Notes under the pieces: model-generated
Database searches by the model: none
Told to the model about the DNA's origin: nothing
What the model saw: only the letters and a program-made list of their open reading frames with translations
Shown: positions 8,100 to 16,125 of the stretch, piece by piece
Numbering within the stretch: position 1 is the stretch's first letter
Layout of the letters: each line of letters begins with the position of its first letter
Position numbers and translations under genes: made by a program
NCBI GenBank assembly: GCA_002279825.1
Contig: NCCV01000003.1
Span: 1,049,643 to 1,113,642 of the forward strand
DNA from: Sphingomonadales bacterium 12-68-11
GTDB taxonomy: Bacteria; Pseudomonadota; Alphaproteobacteria; Sphingomonadales; Sphingomonadaceae
Length of the DNA: 64,000 bases
Direction of reading: 5' to 3'

Positions 8100-9598
8100 T
8101 CCAGCGCCACCGACACGGCTTTCAGCTCGGTGTAGGCCTCGATCCCGGCCTTGCCGTTCTCACGCCCCCACCCGCTCGCCTTGTAGCCGCCGAGCGGCAG
8201 CGCCGGATCGACGCCGCCCGCGCCGTTGATGCGGACCGAACCCGACTTGAGCCGCCGCGCGAGGCGGTGCGCCATGCCGATGTCCCTGGTCCAGATCGTG
8301 GCGTTGAGGCCGTACTCGGTCTCGTTGCCGAGCGCGGCCAGCCGGTCGGCATCGTCCGCGCTCGAGAACCGCGTGGCGACGAGGACCGGGCCGAAGATCT
8401 CCTCGCGCCGCACCGCCATGCTGGCTTCGGTATCGACCAGCACGGTGGGCTCGACGAACCAGCCCGGCCCGTCCTTGCGCCCGCCGCCGACCAGCACGCT
8501 GGCGCCCTCGTTACGTCCGCTCTCGATGTAACCGGTCACCCGGTCGAGCTGCTGCGCGCTCACCAACGGGCCGATCATCGTTTCGGGATCGAGCGTCTGG
8601 CCGACGCGCAGCATCCTGGCCATGCCGGCGATGCCTTCGAGCACCTGGTCGGCGACGTCTTCCTGCACGAACAGCCGTGAACCGGCCGCGCAGACCTGCC
8701 CGGCATTGAAGAAGATCCCCATCGCCGCGGCGGGGATCGCCTTCTTGAGGTCGGCATCGGCGAAGATGAAGGTGGGCGATTTGCCGCCCAGTTCCAGGCT
8801 GATGCGTTTGAAGTTGCTCTTGCTCGCCTCGATGATCGCGCGGCCGGTCTGGGTCGAGCCGGTGAAGGCGATCTTATCGACATCGGGGTGCGCGGCAAGC
8901 GCGGCGCCGGCGGTGCGGCCGAAGCCGGTCACCATGTTGATCACGCCTTCGGGGAAGCCGGCTTCGAGCGCCAGTTCGGCAAGCCGAATGGTCGAGAGCG
9001 GGGTCTGCTCGGCGGGCTTGAGCACCACCGTGCAGCCCGCAGCCAGCGCGGGGCCGAGCTTGGCCGCGGCCATCGCCAGCGGGAAGTTCCACGGCACGAT
9101 CTGCCCGACCACCCCGACCGGCTCGCGCAGCACGTAGCTCAGCCATTCGCCGGGAGCGGAGATCTCGTTGGTCTCACCCTGGATCTTGGTCGCCCAGCCG
9201 GCTTGGTAGCGCAACTGACCGACCGCGCCGCCGACGTCGATCATGCGGCTGAACTGGATCGGCCGCCCGACGTCGAGCGTCTCGGTCAGCGCCAGCGCCT
9301 CGCCGTCGGCCTCGATCAGGTCGGCCAGCTTATTGATCAGGCGCGCCCGCTCGTCGGGCTTCACTTTGCTCCACGAGCCTTCGAACGCCTTGCGCGCCGC
9401 CGCCACCGCGGCATCGACATCGGCTTCCCCCGCGCTCGCCACATCGGCCAGCTTGTCGCCGGTGGAGGGGTCTTCGGTCGCGAAGGTCTCGCCGCTCGCC
9501 GCCTCGCGCCACTCGCCGCCGATGAGCAGCTTGCCGGGCGTTTGCCACCTCTCGCGGAAGGCAGACAGGCGGGTCTCGATCGGGGTCTGGGCGTTCAC
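8096..9598 (-). CDS. NAD(P)-dependent aldehyde dehydrogenase
   Basis: A 500-residue ALDH superfamily enzyme that oxidises an aldehyde to the acid. The Rossmann region has VVGQIVPWNFPLAM and FTGSTQTGR. The general base is in LELGGKSPTFIF, and the catalytic cysteine is in NAGQVCAAGS. The C-terminal block EEIFGPVLVA is also typical. Length is normal and all catalytic residues are present. It is divergent from the GMC oxidoreductase at 9727 and convergent with the b561-YceI gene (stops overlap by 4 bases). Pairing with GMC alcohol oxidoreductases suggests an alcohol-to-aldehyde-to-acid route; the substrate is unknown. Confidence 0.92.
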   Translation of the reverse strand: MNAQTPIETRLSAFRERWQTPGKLLIGGEWREAASGETFATEDPSTGDKLADVASAGEADVDAAVAAARKAFEGSWSKVKPDERARLINKLADLIEADGEALALTETLDVGRPIQFSRMIDVGGAVGQLRYQAGWATKIQGETNEISAPGEWLSYVLREPVGVVGQIVPWNFPLAMAAAKLGPALAAGCTVVLKPAEQTPLSTIRLAELALEAGFPEGVINMVTGFGRTAGAALAAHPDVDKIAFTGSTQTGRAIIEASKSNFKRISLELGGKSPTFIFADADLKKAIPAAAMGIFFNAGQVCAAGSRLFVQEDVADQVLEGIAGMARMLRVGQTLDPETMIGPLVSAQQLDRVTGYIESGRNEGASVLVGGGRKDGPGWFVEPTVLVDTEASMAVRREEIFGPVLVATRFSSADDADRLAALGNETEYGLNATIWTRDIGMAHRLARRLKSGSVRINGAGGVDPALPLGGYKASGWGRENGKAGIEAYTELKAVSVALD

Positions 9599-9636
9599 GG
9601 GCGGCTCTCCTCTGTGCGCGCTCTAACCTTCCGGTC

Positions 9637-9701
9637 CCGTTCGTGTCGAGCGCAGTCGAGACACCCGCGCCAGGTGTCTCGACTTCGCTCGATGCGAACG
9701 G
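9637..9701. repeat. Intergenic palindromic repeat (GTGTCTCGACT type)
   Basis: An inverted repeat with arms of about 28 bases around a 9-base loop. The left arm runs CCGTTCGTGTCGAGC to GAGACAC and the right arm GTGTCTCGACTTCGC to GCGAACGG, with a few mismatches. It sits between the divergent aldehyde dehydrogenase and GMC genes and is probably a REP-like element of the kind scattered through sphingomonad genomes. It contains an in-frame GTG (9643) that should not be taken as the GMC start. Confidence 0.7.
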
Positions 9702-9726
9702 CAATAGGGAGGGAAGGAGAGGATCG

Positions 9727-11355
9727 CTGGACGGCCAATTCGACTACGTGATCGTCGGCGCGGGATCGGCCGGCTGCGTGCTCGCGGCGCGGCTGACCGA
9801 GGATCTGCGCACGCGCGTGCTGTTGCTGGAGGCCGGCGGCGGGGCGGACAAGTTCCTCGTTAAGATGCCGCTCGGCATGATGAAGGCCATGCTCAATCCC
9901 GAACTGACCTGGCGGATGATGAGCGAGCCCGAGCCGCATCTGAACGGCCGCAGGCTATTCCTGCCGCGCGGGCGGCTGCTCGGCGGGTCGAGCTCGATCA
10001 ACGGCATGGTCTATATGCGCGGGCACTCCGCCGACTTCGACCGCTGGGCGCAGAAGGGCGCGCGCGGCTGGAGCCATGCCGAGGTGCTGCCCTACTTCCG
10101 CAGGATGGAGCGCTCGTGGCGCGGTGAGGGCAACTACGGCGCGGCTGGCCCCCTGCCGGTGATTCCCAACGGCACCGACTACCTGCTGCACGACGAGCTG
10201 ATGCAGTCGATCCGCGCGGCCGGCTATCCGGTCACCGACGACATTCACGCCGGCGAGGAGGAAGGCGGCTGCCGGGTCGAGCTGACGATCGACGAAAAGG
10301 GCCGCCGCGCCTCGACGTACGAAGCCTACCTCAAGCCGGCGATGGCGCGGCCGAACCTGGCGGTGGTGACCGGCGCGCTGACCCGTAAAGTGCTTGTCGA
10401 GGAAGGCCGCGCGGTCGGCGTCGAATACGAGGTCGGCAGGGAGGTCCGCACCGCGCGGGCGGGCGAGACCGTGCTGTGCGGCGGCGCTTACAACTCGCCG
10501 CAATTGCTGTTGCTCTCGGGCATCGGGCCGGGCGAGCATCTGGCCGAAATGGGCGTGCCGCTGGTTCACGAGTTGCCCGGCGTCGGCGGCAACCTGCAGG
10601 AGCACCCGCGCGTGCCGCTGGAGTTCGCGGCGAAGGACCCGATCACGTTCGTCAATCAGCTCCGCTTCGACCGGGCCGCGCGCAACGTGCTGCGCTGGTA
10701 CCTGTTCGGCACCGGGCCGTTTGCGCGCCAGCTCAACAGCGCCAACCCGATGCTGCGCACCGATCCGCGGCTCGCCCAGCCCGATATCCAGCTGTTCTCG
10801 AACCCGGTGAAGCTGACCGCTCACTTGTGGTTCCCCGGGTTCGTGAAGAGCCCGCCGCATGCCTTCAGTGCCGACGTGATCCTGCTCCACCCGCAGGCGC
10901 GCGGCACGGTACGGCTCAAGTCGTCCGACCCGCGCGCGCTGCCGGCGCTGCGCTTCAACCTGTTCGCCAACGAGGCCGATCTCGCCACCGCCCGCGCGGG
11001 CCTCCGGCTGGCGCGAAAAATCTACGGCACCGAGCCGATGGCTGGGCTAATCGCGCGGGAGAACGCGCCCGGCGCGGCCGTGCAGAGCGACGCCGAGATC
11101 GACGCGCACATCCGCGCCACTGCGGGCGTCACGCAGCACCCGGTCGGCACCTGTGCGATGGGCATCGGCCCAAACGCGGTGGTCGATCCCGAACTGCGCG
11201 TCCATGGCCTCGCCGGCCTGCGCGTGGTCGATGCCTCGGTCATGCCCGACGTGCCCGGCGGCAACACCAACGGCCCCACCATCATGATCGCCGAGAAGGC
11301 CGCCGACCTGATCCGCGGCCGCTCGCTCGCGCCAATTGAGAAGGAAGCCGCATGA
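9727..11355 (+). CDS. GMC family oxidoreductase (choline dehydrogenase-like), probable CTG start
   Basis: About 542 residues, FAD-dependent alcohol oxidoreductase. The N-terminal dinucleotide-binding motif is [18 protein letters not shown]. The GMC signature is [15 protein letters not shown], the second signature [17 protein letters not shown]. The C-terminal catalytic pair lies in [11 protein letters not shown] and [11 protein letters not shown]. In-frame canonical starts upstream exist only inside the palindromic repeat (GTG 9643). A CTG at 9727, preceded by GGAAGGAGAGG at good spacing, puts the start 8 residues before the FAD motif, as in relatives. Its stop overlaps the next ATG (ATGA), so translation is coupled. 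Confidence 0.88.
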   Translation: MDGQFDYVIVGAGSAGCVLAARLTEDLRTRVLLLEAGGGADKFLVKMPLGMMKAMLNPELTWRMMSEPEPHLNGRRLFLPRGRLLGGSSSINGMVYMRGHSADFDRWAQKGARGWSHAEVLPYFRRMERSWRGEGNYGAAGPLPVIPNGTDYLLHDELMQSIRAAGYPVTDDIHAGEEEGGCRVELTIDEKGRRASTYEAYLKPAMARPNLAVVTGALTRKVLVEEGRAVGVEYEVGREVRTARAGETVLCGGAYNSPQLLLLSGIGPGEHLAEMGVPLVHELPGVGGNLQEHPRVPLEFAAKDPITFVNQLRFDRAARNVLRWYLFGTGPFARQLNSANPMLRTDPRLAQPDIQLFSNPVKLTAHLWFPGFVKSPPHAFSADVILLHPQARGTVRLKSSDPRALPALRFNLFANEADLATARAGLRLARKIYGTEPMAGLIARENAPGAAVQSDAEIDAHIRATAGVTQHPVGTCAMGIGPNAVVDPELRVHGLAGLRVVDASVMPDVPGGNTNGPTIMIAEKAADLIRGRSLAPIEKEAA

Positions 11356-11732
11356 CCGAGGACGATTTCCGCACTTACATCGCCGCCTTCAACGCGCGCG
11401 ATTTCGCGGGTTTCCGGAAGTATTACGCCGACGACGTCGAGTTCAACCTGGGCGACCGCAAGCAGATCATCGGCGCGCAGGGGATCATCGATTTCTACAC
11501 CCAGGTGTTCGACCACATCGCCGAAGAGCTCGAGGTGATCGACCTGATCGTCGCCCCGGACGGCGCGGCGCTGCACAGCCGTACCAAGTTCACCACCATC
11601 AAGGACTGGCCCGACTTCGAGCTGTGGCCGACGGTGAAAGGCGATGTGCGAACGGTCGAGAGCATCAATATGTACCGCACCGCAGGCGGCAGGATCGTGC
11701 AGATCAAGTCGGGCCGCTACTCGAGCAAATGA
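11352..11732 (+). CDS. NTF2-like / SnoaL-type protein
   Basis: A 126-residue soluble protein with the cone-shaped alpha+beta NTF2 fold pattern: an N-terminal helix ([27 protein letters not shown]), a middle helix and C-terminal strands ending [14 protein letters not shown]. Such proteins are small-molecule isomerases, hydratases or binding accessories. No decisive catalytic set is visible. It overlaps both flanking GMC oxidoreductase genes by 4 bases, so it is translated with them and probably handles the same substrate or product. Confidence 0.8.
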   Translation: MTEDDFRTYIAAFNARDFAGFRKYYADDVEFNLGDRKQIIGAQGIIDFYTQVFDHIAEELEVIDLIVAPDGAALHSRTKFTTIKDWPDFELWPTVKGDVRTVESINMYRTAGGRIVQIKSGRYSSK

Positions 11733-13293
11733 CTGATTCAGCAGACTATATCGTCGTTGGCGCAGGCTCGGCGGGTGCGGTTGTCGCCGCGCGGCTCAGC
11801 GAGAACCCGGCCGTGCGCGTCACGCTGATCGAGGCGGGGCGGCGCGAGCGGCATCCGCTGCTGGCGATGCCGATCGCCTTCCCGATGGTCATGGCCGACA
11901 AGCGCTTCAACTGGAGCTACGAGGGCGAGCCCGAGCCCTTCGCGAACGACCGCCGGCTGCGCCAGCCGCGCGGCAAGGGGCTCGGCGGATCGAGCCTTAT
12001 CAACGGGATGCTCTACGCGCGCGGCCATCCGCGCGACTACGACGAGTGGCGCCAGCTCGGCCTCGAAGGCTGGGACTGGGACAGCGTGCTGCCGTTCTTC
12101 AAGAAGAGCGAGAACCACTGGGGACCGGCGGACCGCTATCACGCCAGGGGCGGCCCGCTGACGGTGACCAAGCACATCCCCGACGACCGGCTGTTCCCGC
12201 GGTTCATCGAAGCGGTCACCAAGCTCGGCTATAAAACCCAGCAAGATCATCACGGTAGCGACCAGGAAGGGTGGGGCAGCCCGGACATCTCGATCCACGG
12301 CGGGCGGCGCGGCAGCACGTCGGCGCGGTTCCTCTATCCGGCGATGAAGCGCCCCAACCTGACGGTGATCACAAAGGCGCATGCCACGCGCATAGAAGTG
12401 CAGAACGGACGCGCGACGGCGCTGCACTATCGCAAGGACGGGCAGGAACACCGGCTGGTAGCCGAGCACGAAATTGTGCTCTCGGGCGGGGCTTACAACA
12501 CGCCGCAGCTCCTGCTGCTGTCAGGCATCGGCCCGGCCGACGAACTGCGCAAGCTCGGCATCGACGTGGTCCACGACCTGCCGGGCGTCGGCCGCAACTT
12601 GCAGGACCATCCCTCGGTCGCGCTGGTCTGGCCCGCCGACCGCTCGGTCACGCTGACCGACGAGCTGCGCTTCGACCGGCTGGCGCTTTCGGTGCTGCAG
12701 TGGGCACTGACCGGCAAGGGCCGCATCGCCAACATGCCGGTCACCGCCAACGGCTTCATCAAGACCCGCGCGGAACTCGAGCGGCCCGATGCGCAGTGCC
12801 TGTTCCAGCCGACCAGCATCCTCGCGCGACCGTGGTTCCCCGGGATCAAGGCCCCGCAGGCCGACGTGATCGCGATGGCCTGCGTGCTGCTGCGGCCCGA
12901 GGGGCGCGGCTGGGTCAAGCTGGCAAGCGCCGATCCCGCCGCCAAGCCGCGCATCCTTTCAAACGTGCTTTCCACCGAGAACGACCGCCCACCGCACCGC
13001 TCGCCGAGGTGGTCAAGGGCGAGACGCTCCCCGGGCCCGAGGTCCGCTCCCCCGCCGAGATCGACGCCTGGGTGCGCCAGTTCGTCGGCACCGCGCTGCA
13101 TCCGGTGGGAAGCTGCGCGATGGGAACCGGCGCGGAAGCGGTGTGCGATGCGCGGCTGCGGGTCCGCGGGATCGACGGGTTGCGGATTGCCGACGCCTCG
13201 GTCATGCCGCGTATCGTCGGCGGCAATACCAATGCCGCGACGATCATGATCGGCGAGAAGGCGGCAGACCTGATCGCCGCGGGGGGAGACTAG
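11729..13293 (+). pseudogene. GMC family oxidoreductase, frameshifted with internal deletion
   Basis: A second GMC enzyme starting at ATG 11729 ([18 protein letters not shown]), with GGSSLINGMLYARGH and [17 protein letters not shown] intact. Up to about 12985 the reading is in one frame (RILSNVLSTENDR). From about 12990 the homologous C-terminus continues in another frame: LAEVVKGETLPG, HPVGSCAMG, GGNTNAATIMIGEKAADLI, stop at 13293. Compared with the neighbouring GMC enzyme, about 16-17 residues are missing at the junction, so this is a deletion of roughly 50 bases, not of a multiple of three. The original frame would give a nonsense tail to 13249 without the catalytic His/Asn. A sequencing or assembly error is possible. 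Confidence 0.8.
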
Positions 13294-13296
13294 CCG

Positions 13297-13812
13297 GTGG
13301 ACGCATCCGCCGATCCGGAGGGCGGCGCGGGTTCGAGCTTCGCGGTCTATCGCGACAAGCGCACCACGCCCGAAATCCGCCTGACCGTGCTCATGGTCTT
13401 GGTCGGCCGCCGCTGGCGCGCGCTGCTCGACGAGGCGCTGCGCCCGCTCGGGCAGAGCTCGGCGCGGATGGAAGCGCTGTCCGCGATTCTCAACTCGCCC
13501 GAGCCGCGCAGCCAGGCCGAGGTCGCCAAGCGCCTGCGGATCGAAGGGCCGACGATGACGCGGATGATCGACGCGCTGACCGCCGACGGCCTGGTCGAGC
13601 GGAGCCCGGCGCCGGGCGACCGCCGGACCAAACACCTGACGCTGACGCCGCGCGGCGAGGACGTGCTCGAGCGGATCTTCGCCATTGCCGACCCGCTGCG
13701 CGCGCGGCTGCTCGACGGGTTGGATGCGGGCCAGATCGAGACGTTGAGCGGGCTGCTCTGCGATTTGCTGGGCAAGCTCGATGGCGGGCTGGTGGATAGC
13801 TCAGGGGACTAG
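13297..13812 (+). CDS. MarR family transcriptional regulator
   Basis: A 171-residue winged-helix regulator starting at GTG 3 bases after the GMC stop. The DNA-binding core is SQAEVAKRLRIEGPTMTRMIDAL followed by the wing GLVERSPAPGDRRTKHLTLTPRG, the classic MarR pattern with the DRR wing. Flanking helices would form the dimer. As last gene of the GMC cluster it probably represses this cluster and responds to an alcohol, aldehyde or phenolic effector (inference from position and family habit). The N-terminal 20 residues are an unstructured Gly/Ser/Ala tail. Confidence 0.88.
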   Translation: MDASADPEGGAGSSFAVYRDKRTTPEIRLTVLMVLVGRRWRALLDEALRPLGQSSARMEALSAILNSPEPRSQAEVAKRLRIEGPTMTRMIDALTADGLVERSPAPGDRRTKHLTLTPRGEDVLERIFAIADPLRARLLDGLDAGQIETLSGLLCDLLGKLDGGLVDSSGD

Positions 13813-13870
13813 CCGCCTTAGGCGATTGCGCGTCTCGCACCCGGTTCCTACCTAGAATTGCAACGGAGCT

Positions 13871-13955
13871 CGTCATTGCGAGCGGAGCGAGGCAATCCAG
13901 AGCCGCTCGGCACCGCCCTGGATTGCCACGGCGACGGCGTCGCCTCGCAATGACG
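13871..13955. repeat. Intergenic palindromic repeat (CGTCATTGCGAG type)
   Basis: An inverted repeat beginning CGTCATTGCGAGCGGAGC and ending GCCTCGCAATGACG, with internal complementary CAATCCAG/CTGGATTG. It can fold into a long imperfect hairpin. It fills most of the gap between the MarR gene and trxB and resembles dispersed REP-like elements found in many alphaproteobacteria. Confidence 0.7.
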
Positions 13956-13972
13956 AAGGAAGACGGGATTAC

Positions 13973-14950
13973 ATGACCACCCACACCACCAGGATGCTGA
14001 TCATCGGCTCGGGCCCGGCAGGCTTTTCGGCGGCGATCTACGGCGCGCGCGCGGGGATGGAGCCGATCGTCGTGCAAGGCCTCCAGCCCGGCGGCCAGTT
14101 GACCATCACCACCGACGTCGAGAACTACCCGGGCTTCCGTGATGTGATCCAGGGCCCGTGGCTGATGCAGGAGATGCAGGCCCAGGCGGAGCATGTCGGC
14201 ACCCGCACGATCTGGGACACCGTGGTTTCGGTCGACCTCACCAGCGGTCCGCCGTTCCGCGCGATCGGCGACAGCGGCGACGTGTACGTCGGCGAAGTTT
14301 TGGTGATCGCCACCGGCGCGCAGGCCAAGTGGCTCGGCGTGCCCGGCGAGCAGGAACTGGGGGGCAAAGGCGTCAGCGCCTGCGCGACTTGCGACGGGTT
14401 CTTCTATCGCGGCAAGAAAGTGGTGGTGATCGGCGGCGGCAACACCGCGGTCGAGGAAGCGCTCTACCTGACCAACCACAGCCCCGACGTGACGCTGATC
14501 CACCGGCGCGATTCGCTCCGCTCCGAGAAGATCCTGCAGGACCGGCTCCACGCCAACCCGCGCATCAGCGTGCTGTGGAACAGACGCGTGGACCGCTTCC
14601 TCGGCGATCCGCTGGCGGGCGGGCTGACCGGCCTGGCGCTGACCGACACCGTGACCGGCGAGGCGAGCGAGTTCGCCACCGAAGGCGCCTTCGTCGCCAT
14701 CGGTCACGCCCCCGCGACCGAACTGTTCAAAGGCCAGCTCGCCATGGACGCCGGCGGCTACATCCAATGCGAGCCGGGCACGCCGAAGACCAACGTGCCG
14801 GGCGTGTTCGCCTGCGGCGACGTGATGGACCCGGTCTATCGCCAGGCCGTCACCGCAGCGGGAACTGGGTGCATGGCCGCGCTGGATGCCGAGCGGTTTT
14901 TGGCCGAGCGGGAGTTTGCCGAGAGCGAGGCGGAGGCGGTTGGGGCGTAG
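13973..14950 (+). CDS. trxB: Thioredoxin-disulfide reductase
   Basis: A 325-residue flavoprotein that reduces thioredoxin with NADPH in the cytoplasm. The FAD motif is LIIGSGPAGFSAAIYGAR, the redox-active pair is CATC in SACATCDGFFY, the NADPH motif is VVVIGGGNTAVEEALYL, and the C-terminal FAD block is GVFACGDVMDPVYRQAVTAAGTG. Length and motif order are those of bacterial low-molecular-weight TrxB. It stands alone after a palindromic repeat and is followed by a probable terminator, after which a small accessory islet begins. Confidence 0.95.
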   Translation: MTTHTTRMLIIGSGPAGFSAAIYGARAGMEPIVVQGLQPGGQLTITTDVENYPGFRDVIQGPWLMQEMQAQAEHVGTRTIWDTVVSVDLTSGPPFRAIGDSGDVYVGEVLVIATGAQAKWLGVPGEQELGGKGVSACATCDGFFYRGKKVVVIGGGNTAVEEALYLTNHSPDVTLIHRRDSLRSEKILQDRLHANPRISVLWNRRVDRFLGDPLAGGLTGLALTDTVTGEASEFATEGAFVAIGHAPATELFKGQLAMDAGGYIQCEPGTPKTNVPGVFACGDVMDPVYRQAVTAAGTGCMAALDAERFLAEREFAESEAEAVGA

Positions 14951-14968
14951 GCGGAAGCAACAATTTTT

Positions 14969-15006
14969 ACTCCTCCTACTCCTGAGAGTAGTTTACAGGA
15001 GTTTTT
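14969..15006 (+). terminator. Probable terminator after trxB
   Basis: A two-tier inverted repeat: an inner CTACTC-CTGA-GAGTAG hairpin enclosed by ACTCC/GGAGT, directly followed by five T residues. It is 18 bases after the trxB stop and in the correct orientation. The local AT-rich composition differs from the surroundings. Confidence 0.5.
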
Positions 15007-15041
15007 GGATTGCCTAGGGCGGCCTCAATCAGAGAGGCCGT

Positions 15042-15494
15042 ATGGAAACGATCACAATTGAGATCGACTTCGACATCCACAAGTTGATCGAAGCCGAACG
15101 GAGGAGCTTCTCCGAGAAGCCCCTTCACGCGCTGCGTCGATTACTACACCTTCCCGCGCTCACGGTGAGCGACCAAAGTTCGGACACCGACGGCGCGACC
15201 GGGCAAGCGTGGGTAGAAGATGGCGTGGTTATCCCGCACGGCAGTTACGCCCGCATGGAATACGGCCGAGGTAGCCAGCGATATGAAGGGCGGTTCTTAA
15301 ACGGCTTTCTCGTCGTGAACGGCACACCGTTCCGCTCGCTATCATCTGCGGCAAGCAGCCTGGCCAAGACCAAGCGCGGTGCCAATCCCAGCCTCAACGG
15401 CTGGAACTATTGGCAAGTCCAGTTGCCGGGGTCGGACCGCTGGGATCTCATGGAGCACTTGCGCAAACGTGCATCGGGTAAGGCGATCTTCTGA
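15042..15494 (+). CDS. Hypothetical protein with SeqA/RHH-like N-terminus and RAMA-like C-terminus
   Basis: A 150-residue protein. Residues 1-35 (TITIEIDFDIHKLIEAERRSF, then ALRRLLHL) follow the strand-helix-helix pattern of ribbon-helix-helix or SeqA-N domains. Residues about 65-137 (GRFLNGFLVVNGTPFRSLSS, then NGWNYWQV) resemble the RAMA or DUF2924-type domain found with DNA modification enzymes and proposed to read modified DNA. I infer a DNA-binding regulator; no catalytic residues are evident. It lies just upstream of a MazE/PemK pair and looks like part of an accessory islet. It could also be an uncharacterised relative with a different role. Confidence 0.7.
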   Translation: METITIEIDFDIHKLIEAERRSFSEKPLHALRRLLHLPALTVSDQSSDTDGATGQAWVEDGVVIPHGSYARMEYGRGSQRYEGRFLNGFLVVNGTPFRSLSSAASSLAKTKRGANPSLNGWNYWQVQLPGSDRWDLMEHLRKRASGKAIF

Positions 15495-15529
15495 TGACGA
15501 TCATCAGTTGCTGGCCCAAGGGCATCGCC

Positions 15530-15564
15530 TTGAATCGGGCTCGCAGTCGGGTTACATGTAACCC
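15530..15564 (+). promoter_or_regulatory. Promoter and autoregulatory palindrome of the mazE/pemK-type operon
   Basis: A perfect 16-base palindrome, GGGTTACATGTAACCC, spans 15549-15564 and directly abuts the antitoxin ATG at 15565. A candidate -35 TTGAAT (15530-15535) lies 16-17 bases before a -10-like TTACAT or TACATG inside the palindrome. This would put transcription start at or next to the ATG. No Shine-Dalgarno sequence fits, so the messenger may be leaderless. The palindrome is the expected binding site for the antitoxin or the toxin-antitoxin complex (inference). Confidence 0.6.
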
Positions 15565-15774
15565 ATGCCAGCAACCCGTCCGTCACGCGAGAAGGTCAAT
15601 AAGCACCGCGAACGGCTGCGCGCGCAGGGGCTCAGGCCGATCCAGATCTGGGTTCACGATGTTAGAGCGGCTGCCTTCCAGGCGGAGGCTCGCCGGCAGT
15701 CAGCGCATGTTGCAGCAAGCGCTTTCGCACGCGAAGATCAGGACTTTATCGACGCGATCTCCGGCTTGGACTGA
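15565..15774 (+). CDS. Antitoxin MazE family protein (DUF3018-like)
   Basis: A 69-residue protein with an Arg-rich N-terminus and the block LRAQGLRPIQIWVHDVRAAAF, characteristic of short MazE-family (DUF3018) antitoxins. These bind the operator through the N-terminus and wrap the toxin through the C-terminal acidic helix, here REDQDFIDAISGLD. Four bases separate its stop from the toxin start. The ATG immediately follows a perfect palindrome. It should neutralise the PemK/MazF-type toxin next to it. Confidence 0.88.
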   Translation: MPATRPSREKVNKHRERLRAQGLRPIQIWVHDVRAAAFQAEARRQSAHVAASAFAREDQDFIDAISGLD

Positions 15775-15777
15775 ACG

Positions 15778-16125
15778 GTGAGGCGCGGCGAGGTTTGGAC
15801 CGTCGCCGGCGGAAAGGATTACGCCAGCAAGCCACGCCCAGTGGCTATCGTACAGGACGACGCCTTCGAAGCGTTAGGTTCCGTAACGGTCTGCGCCTTC
15901 ACCACCGACCCTACGGAGGCGGCACTGTTCCGCCTCGAGGTCGCGCCGACACTGGAAAACGGCCTTCGCGAGCCAAGCCGTCTCATGATCGACAAGTTGA
16001 CCACCGTGCCACGCGAAAAGCTGGGCAAGCATGTCGGGAAACTTAGCGATGCGGACATGTTGCGGTTCGACCGCGCTGCCATAGTATTTCTCGGCTTGGC
16101 GGGCCAGCCAGCTAGCGCGGCTTAA
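15778..16125 (+). CDS. Type II toxin, PemK/MazF family endoribonuclease
   Basis: A 115-residue toxin starting with GTG. Family blocks are MRRGEVWTV at the N-terminus, [12 protein letters not shown], a strand with [10 protein letters not shown], and the active-site region [18 protein letters not shown]. PemK/MazF enzymes cut single-stranded RNA at short sequences and arrest growth unless bound by antitoxin. All expected core segments are present, so it looks functional. It is the last gene of the two-gene module; its stop codon overlaps the stop of the convergent chemoreceptor gene. Confidence 0.9.
   Translation: MRRGEVWTVAGGKDYASKPRPVAIVQDDAFEALGSVTVCAFTTDPTEAALFRLEVAPTLENGLREPSRLMIDKLTTVPREKLGKHVGKLSDADMLRFDRAAIVFLGLAGQPASAA

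Noticed and set aside
9643..9726. GTG 9643 as start of the first GMC oxidoreductase
   Set aside because: The added segment is encoded by a dispersed palindrome and would give a tail absent from the family.
1761..13812. Whole left region as a polyethylene glycol (peg) operon
   Set aside because: Receptor, aldehyde dehydrogenase and GMC genes are present but permease, acyl-CoA ligase and AraC regulator are missing, and the gene order differs.
15494..15781. 95-codon plus-strand frame before and over the antitoxin
   Set aside because: It overlaps the MazE-family antitoxin in a different frame and lacks any family resemblance.
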